Assembly (NCBI GenBank): GCA_963818725.1
Contig: CAWFTU010000003.1
Location: 124,001-188,000, forward strand
Length of the DNA stretch: 64,000 nt
Source: DATFDN01 sp963818725
GTDB taxonomy: Bacteria; Pseudomonadota; Alphaproteobacteria; Acetobacterales; Acetobacteraceae
Reading direction: 5' to 3'
The position numbers and the translations under genes are program-made. The notes beneath the pieces are model-generated. The model had not been told where the DNA came from, ran no database searches, and saw only the letters and a program-made list of their open reading frames with translations. Positions 43,031 to 51,901 of the stretch are shown in pieces (the first letter of the stretch is position 1; every line of letters begins with the position of its first letter).

Positions 43031-44107
43031 ATGTCGAGCCGCGCCCCCTCCTTCCCAAATCCCGCGCCAGAACGGGCTGGCCGCTCGGGGCGTCACCGCG
43101 AACGGCTCCGCAAGGCTTCGAACTGGGCCAGCGTCGCCCTCGCCCTCGGGGCGACCTACGCCTGCTTCGGCTCCTCGCCCGCCGGCACCAAGGCGGCGCT
43201 CGGCTCCCTCCCGCCGCTGCTGATCATGGGCGTGCGCGGCTGTGTCGCCGGCGCCGTCCTGTCCGGCTGGGCGCTCTGGGCGGGCGCCGAGCGGCCCGGG
43301 CCCCGGCGCCTGGCGAGCTCCCTCCTGGTGGGCACCCTGATCCTGGCCCTGGGCTCCGGCGTGGGCACGATCGGGCAGCGGACGGTGCCCTCCGGCGTGG
43401 TCGGCGTGCTGTCGGCGGCGATGCCGCTGCTCGCGGCCTGCCTGGGCTACGCGCTGTTTCGCGAGCGGCTTGCCCGGCGTGCGATGGTCGGGCTTGCCGT
43501 CGGGTTCGCCGGCCTCGCGCTGCTGCTCCGCCCGGGCTCCGCGCTCGACCCGCTCGGCGTGGCCCTGGTGATCGCCGCCCAGGTCGCCTGGGCCTTGGGG
43601 GCGGTGCTGGCGCCCCGCCTGCGACTCCCGGCGGACCCGCGCCTCGCGGCCGGCCTGGAGCTGTTGGGGGGAGGGTGCGTGCTGCTGATCGCCGGCGCCG
43701 TGAGTGGCAACTTCAGTCATTTCCGCCTGCAAGCCGTATCGCAATCGTCCTGGCTGGGTCTGGGCTGGCTGGTGCTGACCGCGGTGGGCGGCTTCAGCGC
43801 CTATGGCTTCCTGGTCAGGCGCGTGCCGACCAGCGTCTCGACCACGTTCTCCTACGTGAACCCCGTGGTGGCGGTCGGCCTGGGCTGGATACTGTTCGGC
43901 GAGCCGGTAACCGTGCGGATGGTGGTGGCGACCGTCGTGCTGATCGCGGGGGTGTTCCTGATCGTCTCCGCGGAGAGGCCGGAGCCGGCGCGCCACACGC
44001 ACCACCCGCTGACCTCCGGCCACGGCCTGGGCCGGGGCGTGTACCTGGTTCGGCAGCCGAGCTCGCGACGGGACCTCGATCGTCTCTCGGAGCCTAGCGC
44101 CGTCTGA
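43031..44107 (+). CDS. EamA/DMT-family transporter
   Basis: A 358-residue membrane protein with ten predicted membrane segments in two EamA repeats. The first repeat runs from WASVALALGATYACFGSSPA to LGYALFRERLARRAMVGLAVGFAGLALLL, the second from LGVALVIAAQVAWALGAVLAPRLR to SYVNPVVAVGLGWILFGEPV followed by TVRMVVATVVLIAGVFLIVS. The motif NPVVAVGLGWILFGE is the usual signature at the end of each half. Such proteins export small metabolites or amino acids, but the substrate cannot be read from sequence (family knowledge). The N-terminal 30 residues are basic and disordered, so the true start may be downstream. Alone in its transcription unit. Confidence 0.88.
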   Translation: MSSRAPSFPNPAPERAGRSGRHRERLRKASNWASVALALGATYACFGSSPAGTKAALGSLPPLLIMGVRGCVAGAVLSGWALWAGAERPGPRRLASSLLVGTLILALGSGVGTIGQRTVPSGVVGVLSAAMPLLAACLGYALFRERLARRAMVGLAVGFAGLALLLRPGSALDPLGVALVIAAQVAWALGAVLAPRLRLPADPRLAAGLELLGGGCVLLIAGAVSGNFSHFRLQAVSQSSWLGLGWLVLTAVGGFSAYGFLVRRVPTSVSTTFSYVNPVVAVGLGWILFGEPVTVRMVVATVVLIAGVFLIVSAERPEPARHTHHPLTSGHGLGRGVYLVRQPSSRRDLDRLSEPSAV

Positions 44108-44333
44108 GGCGCCGCTCCCGGCCGTTCGGGTCGCGCCGCTTGGCCCCTTCGACCGGAGCCGGGTCCGGCACTGGTTGGAGCGCATGGAGGTAGAACTCGC
44201 GCCGCTCGCGACCTGGCTGCTGTGTTTCGGCGTGCAATTTTGACCCCCTGAGCCGGGGGATCGGCGTGCAATTTTGACCCCTGAATGTGTGGCTGCTGGG
44301 CTGCCTGCTTCAGTTCGAGGTGGGCGGTGGGGG

Positions 44334-45830
44334 ATGCTGATTGTGGAGACGGTCGGCCGGATCAGACGCGAGCATTTCGTCAGGGGCAAGTCGATCAAGG
44401 AGATCGCGCGTGACCTGAAGGTGTCGCGCAACACGGTTCGCAAGGTGCTGCGGTCGGGCGAGACGTCGTTCTCGTATGAGCGGGAGGTTCAGCCGCGTCC
44501 CAAGATCGGGCATTGGAAGGCGGAGCTGGACAAGCTGCTGACGAAGAACGCCGAGAGCGGGACGCGCGAACGGCTGACGCTCGTTCGCCTCTTCGAGGAG
44601 TGGCGAGGGTTGGGCCACGACGGCGGCTACGCCGCAATTCGCCGCTATGCCCGGCTTTGGAGCGGGCAGCACGCCGGACAGACGGCCGAGGCGTATGTGC
44701 CGCTGTCGTTCGCGCCGGGTGAGGCCTACCAGTTCGACTGGAGCCACGAAGTCGTCCTGATGAGCGGCGTCACGGTGACGGTGACGGTCGCGCACATTCG
44801 CCTGTGCCACAGCCGCATGATGTTCGTTCGCGCCTGCCCGCGCGAGACGCAGGAGATGGTGTTCGACGCCCGCGAGCGGGCGTTTGCCTTCTTCAAGGGC
44901 GCCTGCACACGCGGCGTCTACGACAACATGAAGACAGCGGTGGAGGCGGTGTTTGTCGGCAAGGACCGGCAATACAATCGCCGCTTTCTGCAGATGTGCG
45001 CCCATCACCTGGTGGACCCGGTTGCCTGCACACCGGCCGCGGGCTGGGAGAAGGGCCAGGTGGAGAGCCAGGCCGGCTTGGTGCGCGAGCGCTTCCTCAC
45101 GCCACGGCTGCGGGTGAACAGCCACGACGAACTGAATGGTTGGCTGTTGGACAAGTGCATCGCCTACGCCAAGGCGCATGCCCATCCGGAGCGCCCCGAG
45201 CAGACAGTGTGGGAGGTGTTCGAGGACGAGCGGCCAAAGCTGGTTCCCCACTGCGGTCGCTTCGACGGCTTCCACGCGCTGGCGGCCTCGGTGTCGAAGA
45301 CCTGCCTGGTCCGCTTCGACAAAAACAAGTGCTCGGTCAGCGCCGGGGCGGTCGGCCGACCTGTCGAGATCCACGCCTATGCCGACCGGATCGTCATCCG
45401 TCAGGACGGACGCGCCGTAGGGGAACATCGCCGCCGCTATGGACGGGGCGAGACAATCTACGATCCTTGGCATTACGTGCCGGTGCTGGCCCGCAAGCCT
45501 GGCGCCCTGCGCAATGGCGCGCCGTTCAGGGACTGGATCCTGCCCGCGGCGATGGAGCGGGTGCGGCGTCGCCTTACCGGATCTGACGATGGTGACCGGC
45601 AGATGGTCGCCATTCTGGCAGCCGTGCTGACCGACGGGCTGCCGGCGGTCGAAGCGGCCCGCGCGCAGGCGATGGCCGAAGGCGTCCATTCCTCCGACGT
45701 GATCATCAACATCCTCACCCGGCAGCGCGATCCCGGACCGACCGCCGTCATCGCCACGCCGGATGCGCTGACCCTTCGGCATGTGCCCGCCGCCGATTGC
45801 GCCCGATACGATCAGCTCAGGAGCCGATGA
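44334..45830 (+). CDS. istA: IstA transposase of IS21 copy 2
   Basis: 498 residues from ATG 44334 with GGTGGGGG upstream. Helix-turn-helix KSIKEIARDLKVSRNTVRKVL, then the rve core (YQFDWSHEVVLMSGVTVTVTVAHIRLC, RGVYDNMKTAVEAVFVGKDRQYN, WEKGQVESQAGLVRERFL). The C-terminal beta domain (SKTCLVRFDKNKCSVSAGAVGRPVEIHAYADRIVIRQDGR) binds the IS ends in this family. It overlaps istB by 4 bp, so both are made from one message. Apparently functional, and it could also mobilise the interrupted copy. Confidence 0.96.
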   Translation: MLIVETVGRIRREHFVRGKSIKEIARDLKVSRNTVRKVLRSGETSFSYEREVQPRPKIGHWKAELDKLLTKNAESGTRERLTLVRLFEEWRGLGHDGGYAAIRRYARLWSGQHAGQTAEAYVPLSFAPGEAYQFDWSHEVVLMSGVTVTVTVAHIRLCHSRMMFVRACPRETQEMVFDARERAFAFFKGACTRGVYDNMKTAVEAVFVGKDRQYNRRFLQMCAHHLVDPVACTPAAGWEKGQVESQAGLVRERFLTPRLRVNSHDELNGWLLDKCIAYAKAHAHPERPEQTVWEVFEDERPKLVPHCGRFDGFHALAASVSKTCLVRFDKNKCSVSAGAVGRPVEIHAYADRIVIRQDGRAVGEHRRRYGRGETIYDPWHYVPVLARKPGALRNGAPFRDWILPAAMERVRRRLTGSDDGDRQMVAILAAVLTDGLPAVEAARAQAMAEGVHSSDVIINILTRQRDPGPTAVIATPDALTLRHVPAADCARYDQLRSR

Positions 45831-46564
45831 GCATGGAGCGGACCGAAGTCCTCGACATGATGGGCACGCTGAAGCTCTTCGGCATGAGGGGCGCCTGTGA
45901 CGAGGCCCTGGCCGCGGCGATCAAGCGCAAGCACGAACCGCAGCGCTTCGTCGGCGACCTGCTCAAGGCCGAGATGTCCGAGAAGCAGGCACGCTCGATC
46001 AGGTGCCAGATGACCATCGCCAAGCTGCCGCTCGCCAAGGATCTCGACGACTTCGCCTTCAAGGGAACGCCGATCGACGAGAGCCTGGTGCGCGATCTCG
46101 CCGGCGGCAACTTCGTCGCGCAACAGCGTAACGCGGCCCTGGTCGGCGGAACCGGTTCCGGCAAAACGCACTTGGCCATCGCGATCGCGCGAAGCTGCAT
46201 CCGTGCCGGATCGCGCGGGCGCTTCTTCAACACCGTCGACCTGGTCAACCGCCTCGAGGCTGAGGGCCGCGCTGGACGTCAGGGACGCCTCGCCGACTTC
46301 CTGACCCGTCTCGACTTCGTGGTCCTCGACGAGCTCGGCTACCTGCCGTTCGCCCAAGTCGGCGGGCAACTGTTGTTCCACACCGTCAGTCGCCTTTACG
46401 AACGCACCTCGGTGATCGTCACCACGAACCTCGCCTTTGGTGAATGGCCGAGCGTGTTCGCGGGCGACGCCAAGATGACCACCGCGCCGCTGGATCGCCC
46501 AACCCATCACTGCGACATCGTCGAGACCGGCAACGACAGCTGGCGCTTCAAGAACCGCGCCTGA
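45827..46564 (+). CDS. istB: IstB AAA+ helper ATPase of IS21 copy 2
   Basis: 245 residues from ATG 45827, whose ATGA overlaps the istA stop and follows CAGGAG. Walker A is GGTGSGKTHLAIAIARSC, Walker B FVVLDELGYLPFAQVGG, followed by the sensor LYERTSVIVTTNLAFGEWPSVF. It shows the complete protein that is split in copy 1. IstB forms an ATP-dependent assembly on target DNA and recruits IstA (family knowledge). One visible difference from copy 1 is GDLLKAEM against GDPLKAEM. Confidence 0.96.
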   Translation: MSMERTEVLDMMGTLKLFGMRGACDEALAAAIKRKHEPQRFVGDLLKAEMSEKQARSIRCQMTIAKLPLAKDLDDFAFKGTPIDESLVRDLAGGNFVAQQRNAALVGGTGSGKTHLAIAIARSCIRAGSRGRFFNTVDLVNRLEAEGRAGRQGRLADFLTRLDFVVLDELGYLPFAQVGGQLLFHTVSRLYERTSVIVTTNLAFGEWPSVFAGDAKMTTAPLDRPTHHCDIVETGNDSWRFKNRA

Positions 46565-46901
46565 GCTTCACAAGCAACCGCCAGGGCTTGCACCGGTGGG
46601 TCCACGGGGGACCCCCCGCGCGCCGCTGCGCCAGCCTCTGCATGGGCACTCCGCAACGCGAGGGTCTCCCCTATGGACTACCGGCACAAGCAAACAACAC
46701 GGGGTCACGATTGGACGCCGATCCGGGGTCAAAGTTCGACGCCGATTGACAGTCGGGGAGGGGAGGGGGCACTAGAAAGCCCGTAGCCCTCGGCAGTTCG
46801 GCCGCCGAGAAGACCGGACCGACGTGGTGGTGCGACCCGCGACGCTTGTCATGTGTGACAACCGTGCCTATTTTGCGCACGTTACAGGAGGCGAGGCGGA
46901 T

Positions 46902-47234
46902 ATGACGGTCGCTCGCGGCGTGACGAGGACTAAGCAGGCGGCGCGCGCAAAGGACGCAACTGGAGTGGCGCGGTCGCCCGGCGCGGCGCCGCTCGTCGCT
47001 TCGGTCTTGGACGAGGCCCGGCGCGCCGGTCTGCTCGAGGGCGAGAAGACGGAGCATGTGAGTTTTCGTGCGCCCCCGGCGCTCGTGGAGGCGGCAAAGC
47101 GGGAGGCGGGGGTCACTTCGACCAGCGAGCTGGGCGTACTGGCGCTGGCGATGCTGGCGCGGCCCGATCCTGTCGCGGCGTTCTTCCGTCGCACCGAGGG
47201 ACGGCTCGGGCCAGACCACGATCTTGAGTATTGA
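46902..47234 (+). CDS. putative antitoxin of a PIN toxin pair
   Basis: 110 residues from ATG 46902 after CAGGAGG. A basic disordered arm (MTVARGVTRTKQAARAKDAT) precedes SFRAPPALVEAAKREAGVTSTSELGVLALAMLARPDPVAAFFRRTEGRLG. The second half resembles a ribbon-helix-helix antitoxin (strand VSFRAP, two helices). It overlaps the downstream PIN-domain gene by 11 bp, the arrangement of vapBC-like cassettes. The family is not one I can name; the antitoxin role is inferred from the position and the fold pattern. Confidence 0.65.
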   Translation: MTVARGVTRTKQAARAKDATGVARSPGAAPLVASVLDEARRAGLLEGEKTEHVSFRAPPALVEAAKREAGVTSTSELGVLALAMLARPDPVAAFFRRTEGRLGPDHDLEY

Positions 47235-47781
47235 CCTCAAGAGCACTCTGCGGCGGCGCAAGCCGGCGAAACGGACATCGCAACTCGTCCCGCGGCCTCG
47301 CGAGGCGCTGGTCGACTTGACGGCCTTGCCGAGCGGGCCGCTGTTCCTGCTACTCGACACCAATGTCTACATCAACCGCGCCGCCGGACGCCTGGCACCT
47401 CATGTGCGCGATGCCGTCGACCAAGCGCTGCTGTTCCACTGCTCAGTTGCGCTTGCGGAACTGGCGCTGGGTGTTGCCAACGCCGATCCGTCGCGGGCGG
47501 GTTGGACGGCCATGCAAGACCATTATGCGGAACTGTTCGCCAGCATTCCGGCGAGCCGGCTGGTGACGCCAGATGCGCAGATCTGGACGGACGCCGGCGT
47601 CATTGCCGGTACGCTGACGCGAACGCAGGGGTTTCAGCCGCATCAGCGCAAGGAGTGCCTGAACGACGCGCTGATTTTTTTGACCGCGGCCAAGGCCGGC
47701 ATCCCGGTCCTGACTGCGAACCGCGACGAGTTCGACCTCATTCAGCAGCTCGCGCCTGAGGGTCAACTTATCCATTGCTGA
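47224..47781 (+). CDS. PIN-domain toxin
   Basis: 185 residues if TTG 47224 is used. The domain itself begins at LFLLLDTNVYINRAAG (first Asp), with HCSVALAELALGVANAD (Glu), ECLNDALIFLTAAKAGIPVLTANRDEFDLIQQL (late acids), all in order. The 35-residue basic leader before it (KSTLRRRKPAKRTSQLVPRP) is unusual for VapC and could be disordered. PIN toxins cut RNA with a bound metal ion. It overlaps the upstream antitoxin-like gene. The start codon is uncertain, since TTG 47224 lacks a strong ribosome site. Confidence 0.8.
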   Translation: MSIDLKSTLRRRKPAKRTSQLVPRPREALVDLTALPSGPLFLLLDTNVYINRAAGRLAPHVRDAVDQALLFHCSVALAELALGVANADPSRAGWTAMQDHYAELFASIPASRLVTPDAQIWTDAGVIAGTLTRTQGFQPHQRKECLNDALIFLTAAKAGIPVLTANRDEFDLIQQLAPEGQLIHC

Positions 47782-47968
47782 ATAGGGCAAGGGACACGGC
47801 GCTCACGCGCCGCCTCCCTTGCGAAAGTCGAACAGCGGAATCCCGAGCTTCTTGGCCTTGTCAGGGGAGCATGCAGACTGGGGTTCCGTCAGAGCTCGCG
47901 CCAAGGCGGCCGGCCGGCCGGGGCTGGCCTGGCTATAGCACCGTCGCTCACGGCTGGGGCGGACGGCA

Positions 47969-48067
47969 ATGCAGTGCATCGGGTGCGGCTCGGAGGCCGT
48001 GACGGAGCGACCCGAGCGCACCGCGCAGGGCTACCGCCGGTTCCGCTGCCGCTCGTGTGGCAAGCAA
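47969..48067 (+). pseudogene. tnp: N-terminal zinc-ribbon scrap of an IS6-like transposase
   Basis: MQCIGCGSEAVTERPERTAQ followed by GYRRFRCRSCGKQ resembles the Cys4 ribbon that opens certain DDE transposases of the IS6-like group (family knowledge). Homology stops at KQ, exactly where an 89-bp repeat begins (48069). The remainder of the gene is missing. Confidence 0.65.
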
Positions 48068-48068
48068 T

Positions 48069-48157
48069 CGCGTTGGTGCATGTGTGGACGGCACCCGGAG
48101 CGCAAGGGGTTTGGCGTGATCTGGCTTCCGGAACGAGTGCGGTCATGTGTCCGGCCT
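48069..48157 (+). repeat. 89-bp repeat, copy 1 (near IS110 element 1)
   Basis: CGCGTTGGTGCATGTGTGGA... to ...GGTCATGTGTCCGGCCT matches 56525-56613 over the same length with a handful of differences. Both copies lie a short way downstream of an IS110-family transposase gene. Confidence 0.8.
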
Positions 48158-48473
48158 CACATGAGGGTAGCTCCGTCAAGCATGTTATGATCGGTGGGAG
48201 ACGCTTTGCCGGCCCCGTGCCACATCGTCTCTGCGTTCCAAGGTGGCCTGGCTGCCCAAGGCGGAGCTCCCGTCATGGTAGGTCTCCCCACCAACCTCAC
48301 ATCCGGCGGGACCACAGGTCCCGGCCACGGTCCCGCATCCGGGACAGAGGAGCTCCAGGAGGGCGGCACCACTCTTTGAGACGGCGTGGTCGCGCCTTGC
48401 CGGACAACGGCGACACCCCCTTGGATCGGTCAGGCCAGGCCCGTGAGACTGCGGGGCTGGCCGATGTCGTGTC
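48158..48473. other. no gene seen
   Basis: Non-coding DNA between the 89-bp repeat and the IS110 transposase gene. IS110 elements carry a long non-coding end that may encode a bridge RNA, so part of this may belong to the element (family knowledge; boundary not resolved). Confidence 0.4.
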
Positions 48474-49625
48474 TCAGGCGGCCGGCGTGAGCACGGCTCC
48501 CTCGGGCAGGACGCCCTGGGTCGCGAACCGCCACAAGGCGATCAGGAGCTTTCGCGCCAGGGCCGCCACCATGACCTTGCGCAGACGCCGCGCGGCGCCG
48601 CCGAGGCGGTCGCGGAACCAGCCGACGACCGCGCTGTCCGGCTGGTAGCGTTGCCAGATCCAGGCAAGCTCCACCAGCACGGTGCGCAGCCGGGCGTTGC
48701 CCGCCCTGCCGATCCCCTGCTCGCGCTCCGTGCCGCCACTGCTGTAGGGCGTCGGGCAGAGGCCGGCGTAGGCGCCGAGCGCCTTGCCGTTGGCGAACGG
48801 TCGCACGAATGCCTCCCGCACCAACAGCGTCGCGCTCTGCACGCCGATGCCGCGCAGCCGCACGAGCTGCTGGATCATCCTCTCCGCCTCGCTCGGCGCC
48901 GCTTCCTCGAGGACGGCGTCCCGCTGGCGCTCCAGCGCGGCGATCTGGGTCAGCACCAGTTCGAGGCGGTCGAGCATGCGCCCGATCCTGGCCCGCGCCT
49001 GCGGCGGCAGTGGATCCCCCAGCGCGGTCCGCAGGCCCTCCAGCCGCTGCCGCCGATCCCGTCGCAGCGCATCGTAGCCCCGGGCGCCCAGCGTCGCGAG
49101 GATGGAGGCGATCCCGTTGGCGATCGCGACCCGCTCGCCCATGAGCTCCTGCCGCTCGCGGACGCAACGCCGCGCGTCCTCGTCGGCCTCGGTCGGGATC
49201 GGCACCATCGAGCACACGCGCGGCTCCCCGCGCAGCCAGGCGAGCAGCGTGCGCAACAGCAGCTCGGCGTCGATCCCGTCGGACTTCGCGCGGCGCACGC
49301 GGCGGTCGACCGGCACGCTGGACGGCTGGATCACGAAGGTCTCCACGCCGCGCCGCGCCAGCCAGCGCGCGAGCCAGAACCCCGAATAGCCCGCCTCATA
49401 GACCAGCACCACACGGTCCACGCTCTTGCCCGCTCGCGCCGCACGCGCCCGATAGCTCTCAACCGTCTCCAGCAATGCCCCCGTGGTCGGGAAGAGCGTG
49501 CGACGAGGCTTGCGCCCCGGCAGACCGGGCACGTGCGCGGCAACGACCCAGCTCTTGTCGCTGTATAGGGCGGTCCAAATCCAGGCCACTGCGGCGGAGG
49601 AAATACCGGCCACCGCGGCGGTCAC
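48474..49625 (-). CDS. tnp: IS110-family transposase 1, chimeric N-terminus
   Basis: 383 residues. The RuvC-like N-terminal part is SWVVAAHVPGLPGRKPRRTL, VVLVYEAGYSGFWLARWLARRGVETFVIQP and RRAKSDGIDAELLLRTLLAWL. The C-terminal transposase_20 part is QQLVRLRGIGVQSATLLVREAF, GLCPTPYSSGGTEREQGIGRAGNARLRTVLVELAW. The first 20 or so residues (AVAWIWTALY) come from the segment shared with 2270-2358 rather than the usual DMGxxxW start, so the first catalytic aspartate region is replaced or uncertain. The frame is open but this copy may be 5'-truncated. Confidence 0.82.
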   Translation of the reverse strand: MTAAVAGISSAAVAWIWTALYSDKSWVVAAHVPGLPGRKPRRTLFPTTGALLETVESYRARAARAGKSVDRVVLVYEAGYSGFWLARWLARRGVETFVIQPSSVPVDRRVRRAKSDGIDAELLLRTLLAWLRGEPRVCSMVPIPTEADEDARRCVRERQELMGERVAIANGIASILATLGARGYDALRRDRRQRLEGLRTALGDPLPPQARARIGRMLDRLELVLTQIAALERQRDAVLEEAAPSEAERMIQQLVRLRGIGVQSATLLVREAFVRPFANGKALGAYAGLCPTPYSSGGTEREQGIGRAGNARLRTVLVELAWIWQRYQPDSAVVGWFRDRLGGAARRLRKVMVAALARKLLIALWRFATQGVLPEGAVLTPAA

Positions 49626-49685
49626 TGGCCTAGGTCGCGGATCGCAAGATCGCCAGACTGTTCAGGTGCTTAGCACCGTTTTGGC

Positions 49686-49830
49686 GTAAGAGGGGCAAAA
49701 CCCCGGGCACGCAGGTGCAGCATACGACCGAATCTGCAACGTCACCCGCAGAGTTCAGTCATATCTGATCCGGCGCACCCGGATCGATCTACATAGGTTC
49801 TGACTTTGCCCGGGGTTTTGCCCCGCTTAC
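49686..49830. mobile_element. 145-bp MITE with IS66-like ends and a 9-bp duplication
   Basis: Ends GTAAGAGGGGCAAAACC (49686) and inverted, with one change, at 49830. CGTTTTGGC repeats on both sides (49677-49685 and 49831-49839). The ends match the element at 2359-4087 in 17 or more outer bases. The interior is non-coding. A non-autonomous derivative that the 2359 transposase could move. Confidence 0.88.
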
Positions 49831-49919
49831 CGTTTTGGCCTTTGAACCTTCGGCGCTCGGAGCCAGAATCCTGCGGCGGTGGAGTGGCCTGGATTTGGAC
49901 CGCCCTCTACACCCGCGCC
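49831..49919 (-). repeat. 89-bp repeat, inverted copy of 2270-2358
   Basis: Identical to the left flank of the IS66-like element, in the opposite orientation, and starting at the very base where the MITE ends. Confidence 0.88.
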
Positions 49920-49951
49920 GAATGACAGATTCCGCGGCCATGCGCCGACGC

Positions 49952-50669
49952 TTACCGCTGCTTCGCCTCCACCGGGGTTCGCGGGTCCGCCAGCAATCGC
50001 TGATAGTGTGGCCGGTGCGTGATATCGCTTCTTCACCTTCGCCCCATCACGCGCCTTGCCGGCCAGCTTGAACGACGGCTGAAAGTAATTCACGAAGAGC
50101 CGCAAAGCCGCATACAGTCGCGCCAATGCCGCCGCTGCCGTCAGTCCCTCAAAGCGTCGGTAGCCCACCGCCCGACGCACCACCACACCGTTCTTTTGCT
50201 CGACCCACGCCTGATCGTTCTTGCGATACGGACGACAGCGCGTGAACTCAATGCCTTCCGCCTGGCAGTAGTCCCGGACCGCTTCACTCATGAATACGCT
50301 GTCGTTGTCGGTATCAAGCCCACGCAGGTGGAACGGCAGCAACGTGCGGAGCTCGCCCAAGACCTCAGCGACCAGCATCTGCTCGCGAACCAGCACCGGT
50401 GCGCATTCGGTCCAGCCGCTCGCGATGTCCGTCACGGTCAGCGTCTGGATGAAATGTCCCCTCGCCGAAGGCCCGCTGTGCGCCACCAGGTCCGCCTCGA
50501 CATACCCGGGCGGCGGATCATCCCAGCCATCAAATGTCCGCACCGCGATGCTGTGCCGGATCGTCGATGGCGCACGACGCTTGCGTCTGCCTCCTTCCGG
50601 AGGCCCTCTCTCCTCACGCAGCGCCCGGTCAATGGTGGCCGCGCTCATCGCTAGCAATCCGGCGCGCAC
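49952..50669 (-). pseudogene. tnp: rve-type integrase/transposase, truncated and frameshifted
   Basis: The frame from 50669 reads MSAATIDRALREERGPPEGG, then RTFDGWDDPPPGYVEADLVA and the catalytic core FIQTLTVTDIASGWTECAPVLVREQ, HLRGLDTDNDSVFMSEAVRDYC (second Asp), RPYRKNDQAWVEQKNGVVVRR (Glu). This is an integrase-like DDE domain as in ISNCY/IS481-type families. The N-terminal DNA-binding part is missing. Near 50012 one base is lost or gained: the normal end YQRLLADPRTPVEAKQR lies in another frame and stops at 49952. A dead remnant. Confidence 0.8.
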
Positions 50670-50823
50670 CTGCCCTTCAGGTGCGCCATCTCAGTCCCGG
50701 TCCATCACCCCGGAATCCGAAAAGAGTCTCGTTCGATTAGGCTTCAACGACGACCGCGTCTCGCCGCGGGTGCCATCTGTCTCGCGGGACCTCGTTGAAC
50801 CCTCATGCATTCCGATGCAAAGA

Positions 50824-51810
50824 TCACGAACGGATCCGGCCGGAACGACGACCCTGCAAGATGTCGAATCCGACGGCGAGGATGATAACCGAACCCTTCA
50901 TCAAGCCCTGCCAGTCCGGATCGATTCCGAGGAGAATGAGGCCATTGTCCATGGCGGCCAGAATGAGCACGCCTATCAGCGTGCCGGGCAAGACGCTGCC
51001 TTCCCCGCCACCCAGTCGTGTTCCGCCGATGATCACCGCAGCTATCGCGTCGAGCTCACCGCTGGGGAGGGCCAAAGGGGAGGCGGAGTTGAGCCGCGAT
51101 GTGAGTACCATGCCCGCCAGGCCGCTGCACACCGCAACCAAGACATAGCAAACGATGAGCAGTCGATCGACCCTGATTCCGGCCAATCAACTCGCCTCGA
51201 AATTACCGCCTACCGCGTAGACGTGGCGGCCAAACTGGGTCCTCGACAGCAAGAAATGGACCAGTGTCGCGACTAGTAGGAACAGGACCACGGCCTTGGG
51301 AATCGGCCCTATGTCGCCTTGAGCCACCGATGCCAACCACGGATCATGATTGCGGATTACCCGGCCGCCCGAAACAAGGAGGGTGAGTGAGTATGCGATG
51401 GACAACATCCCCAATGTCACTACGAAGGGATTGACCTTTGCCTTGGCTATGAGGGTTCCGTTTATGAGGCCGATTGCAATGCTGACGCCCAGCATGGCCA
51501 AGATCGTCACGATCGGGCCGTCTCCGCTCAATTGGGCCACCACAATTCCGCATAGGGCGGCAACCCGCGCTACTGACAAATCGAAGCCTCCTGCAATCAT
51601 CACCACCGTCATGCCTGCAGCAATGATCCCGATTACGGATGCTCCCCGCAGAATGGACTGAATGTTGCTCCATTCAAGAAAAACGGGCTTGGCGACAGCT
51701 AGCATCAAGACGAGAACCAAGAAAAATACGGTCAGGCCGTTGTTGCGGATCAGAGCTATCGCCGGGCTGGCCTTCCCATGCCCGCCCTTATCGCGCGAGG
51801 TTCTAGTCAC
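50824..51810 (-). pseudogene. rbsC: RbsC-like sugar ABC permease with an in-frame stop
   Basis: The frame from about 51810 (GTG) gives RNNGLTVFFLVLVLMLAVAK, membrane segments such as GASVIGIIAAGMTVVMIAGGFDLSV (the conserved GGxDLSV motif), LAMLGVSIAIGLINGTLIAK and PFVVTLGMLSIAYSLTLL, to RTQFGRHVYAVGGNFEAS. A TGA at 51189-51187 follows, and the same frame continues LAGIRVDRLLIVCYVLVAVC, GELDAIAAVIIGGTRLGGGEG and QGRRSGRIRS. In RbsC-type permeases an arginine normally stands at the stop, so a CGA to TGA change is likely. The gene would make a truncated permease. It is the third gene of the sugar operon. Confidence 0.87.
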
Positions 51811-51901
51811 GGTAGCTGTCGGTGCTATGGAGGTTATCCATCCGAGGCTGGGGAGGGAGGCTGCGGTTGCCACACCTGCAACCCGCTTCTCGGAGCCCTG
51901 G

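Larger units (their letters stand above)
44221..46751 (+). mobile_element. IS21-family element, copy 2, complete, 2531 bp
   Basis: The left end, TGTGTTTCGGCGTGCAATTT, has a second GCGTGCAATTTTGACC repeat within 60 bp. The right end is the inverse of TGTCAATCGGCGTCGAACTT. It encodes istA and istB and is nearly identical to the interrupted copy at 14370-19623. No target duplication is evident. Confidence 0.92.

Noticed and set aside
14370..46751. Target-site duplications for the two IS21 copies
   Set aside because: The bases next to both pairs of ends were compared and do not match, so no duplication is claimed.
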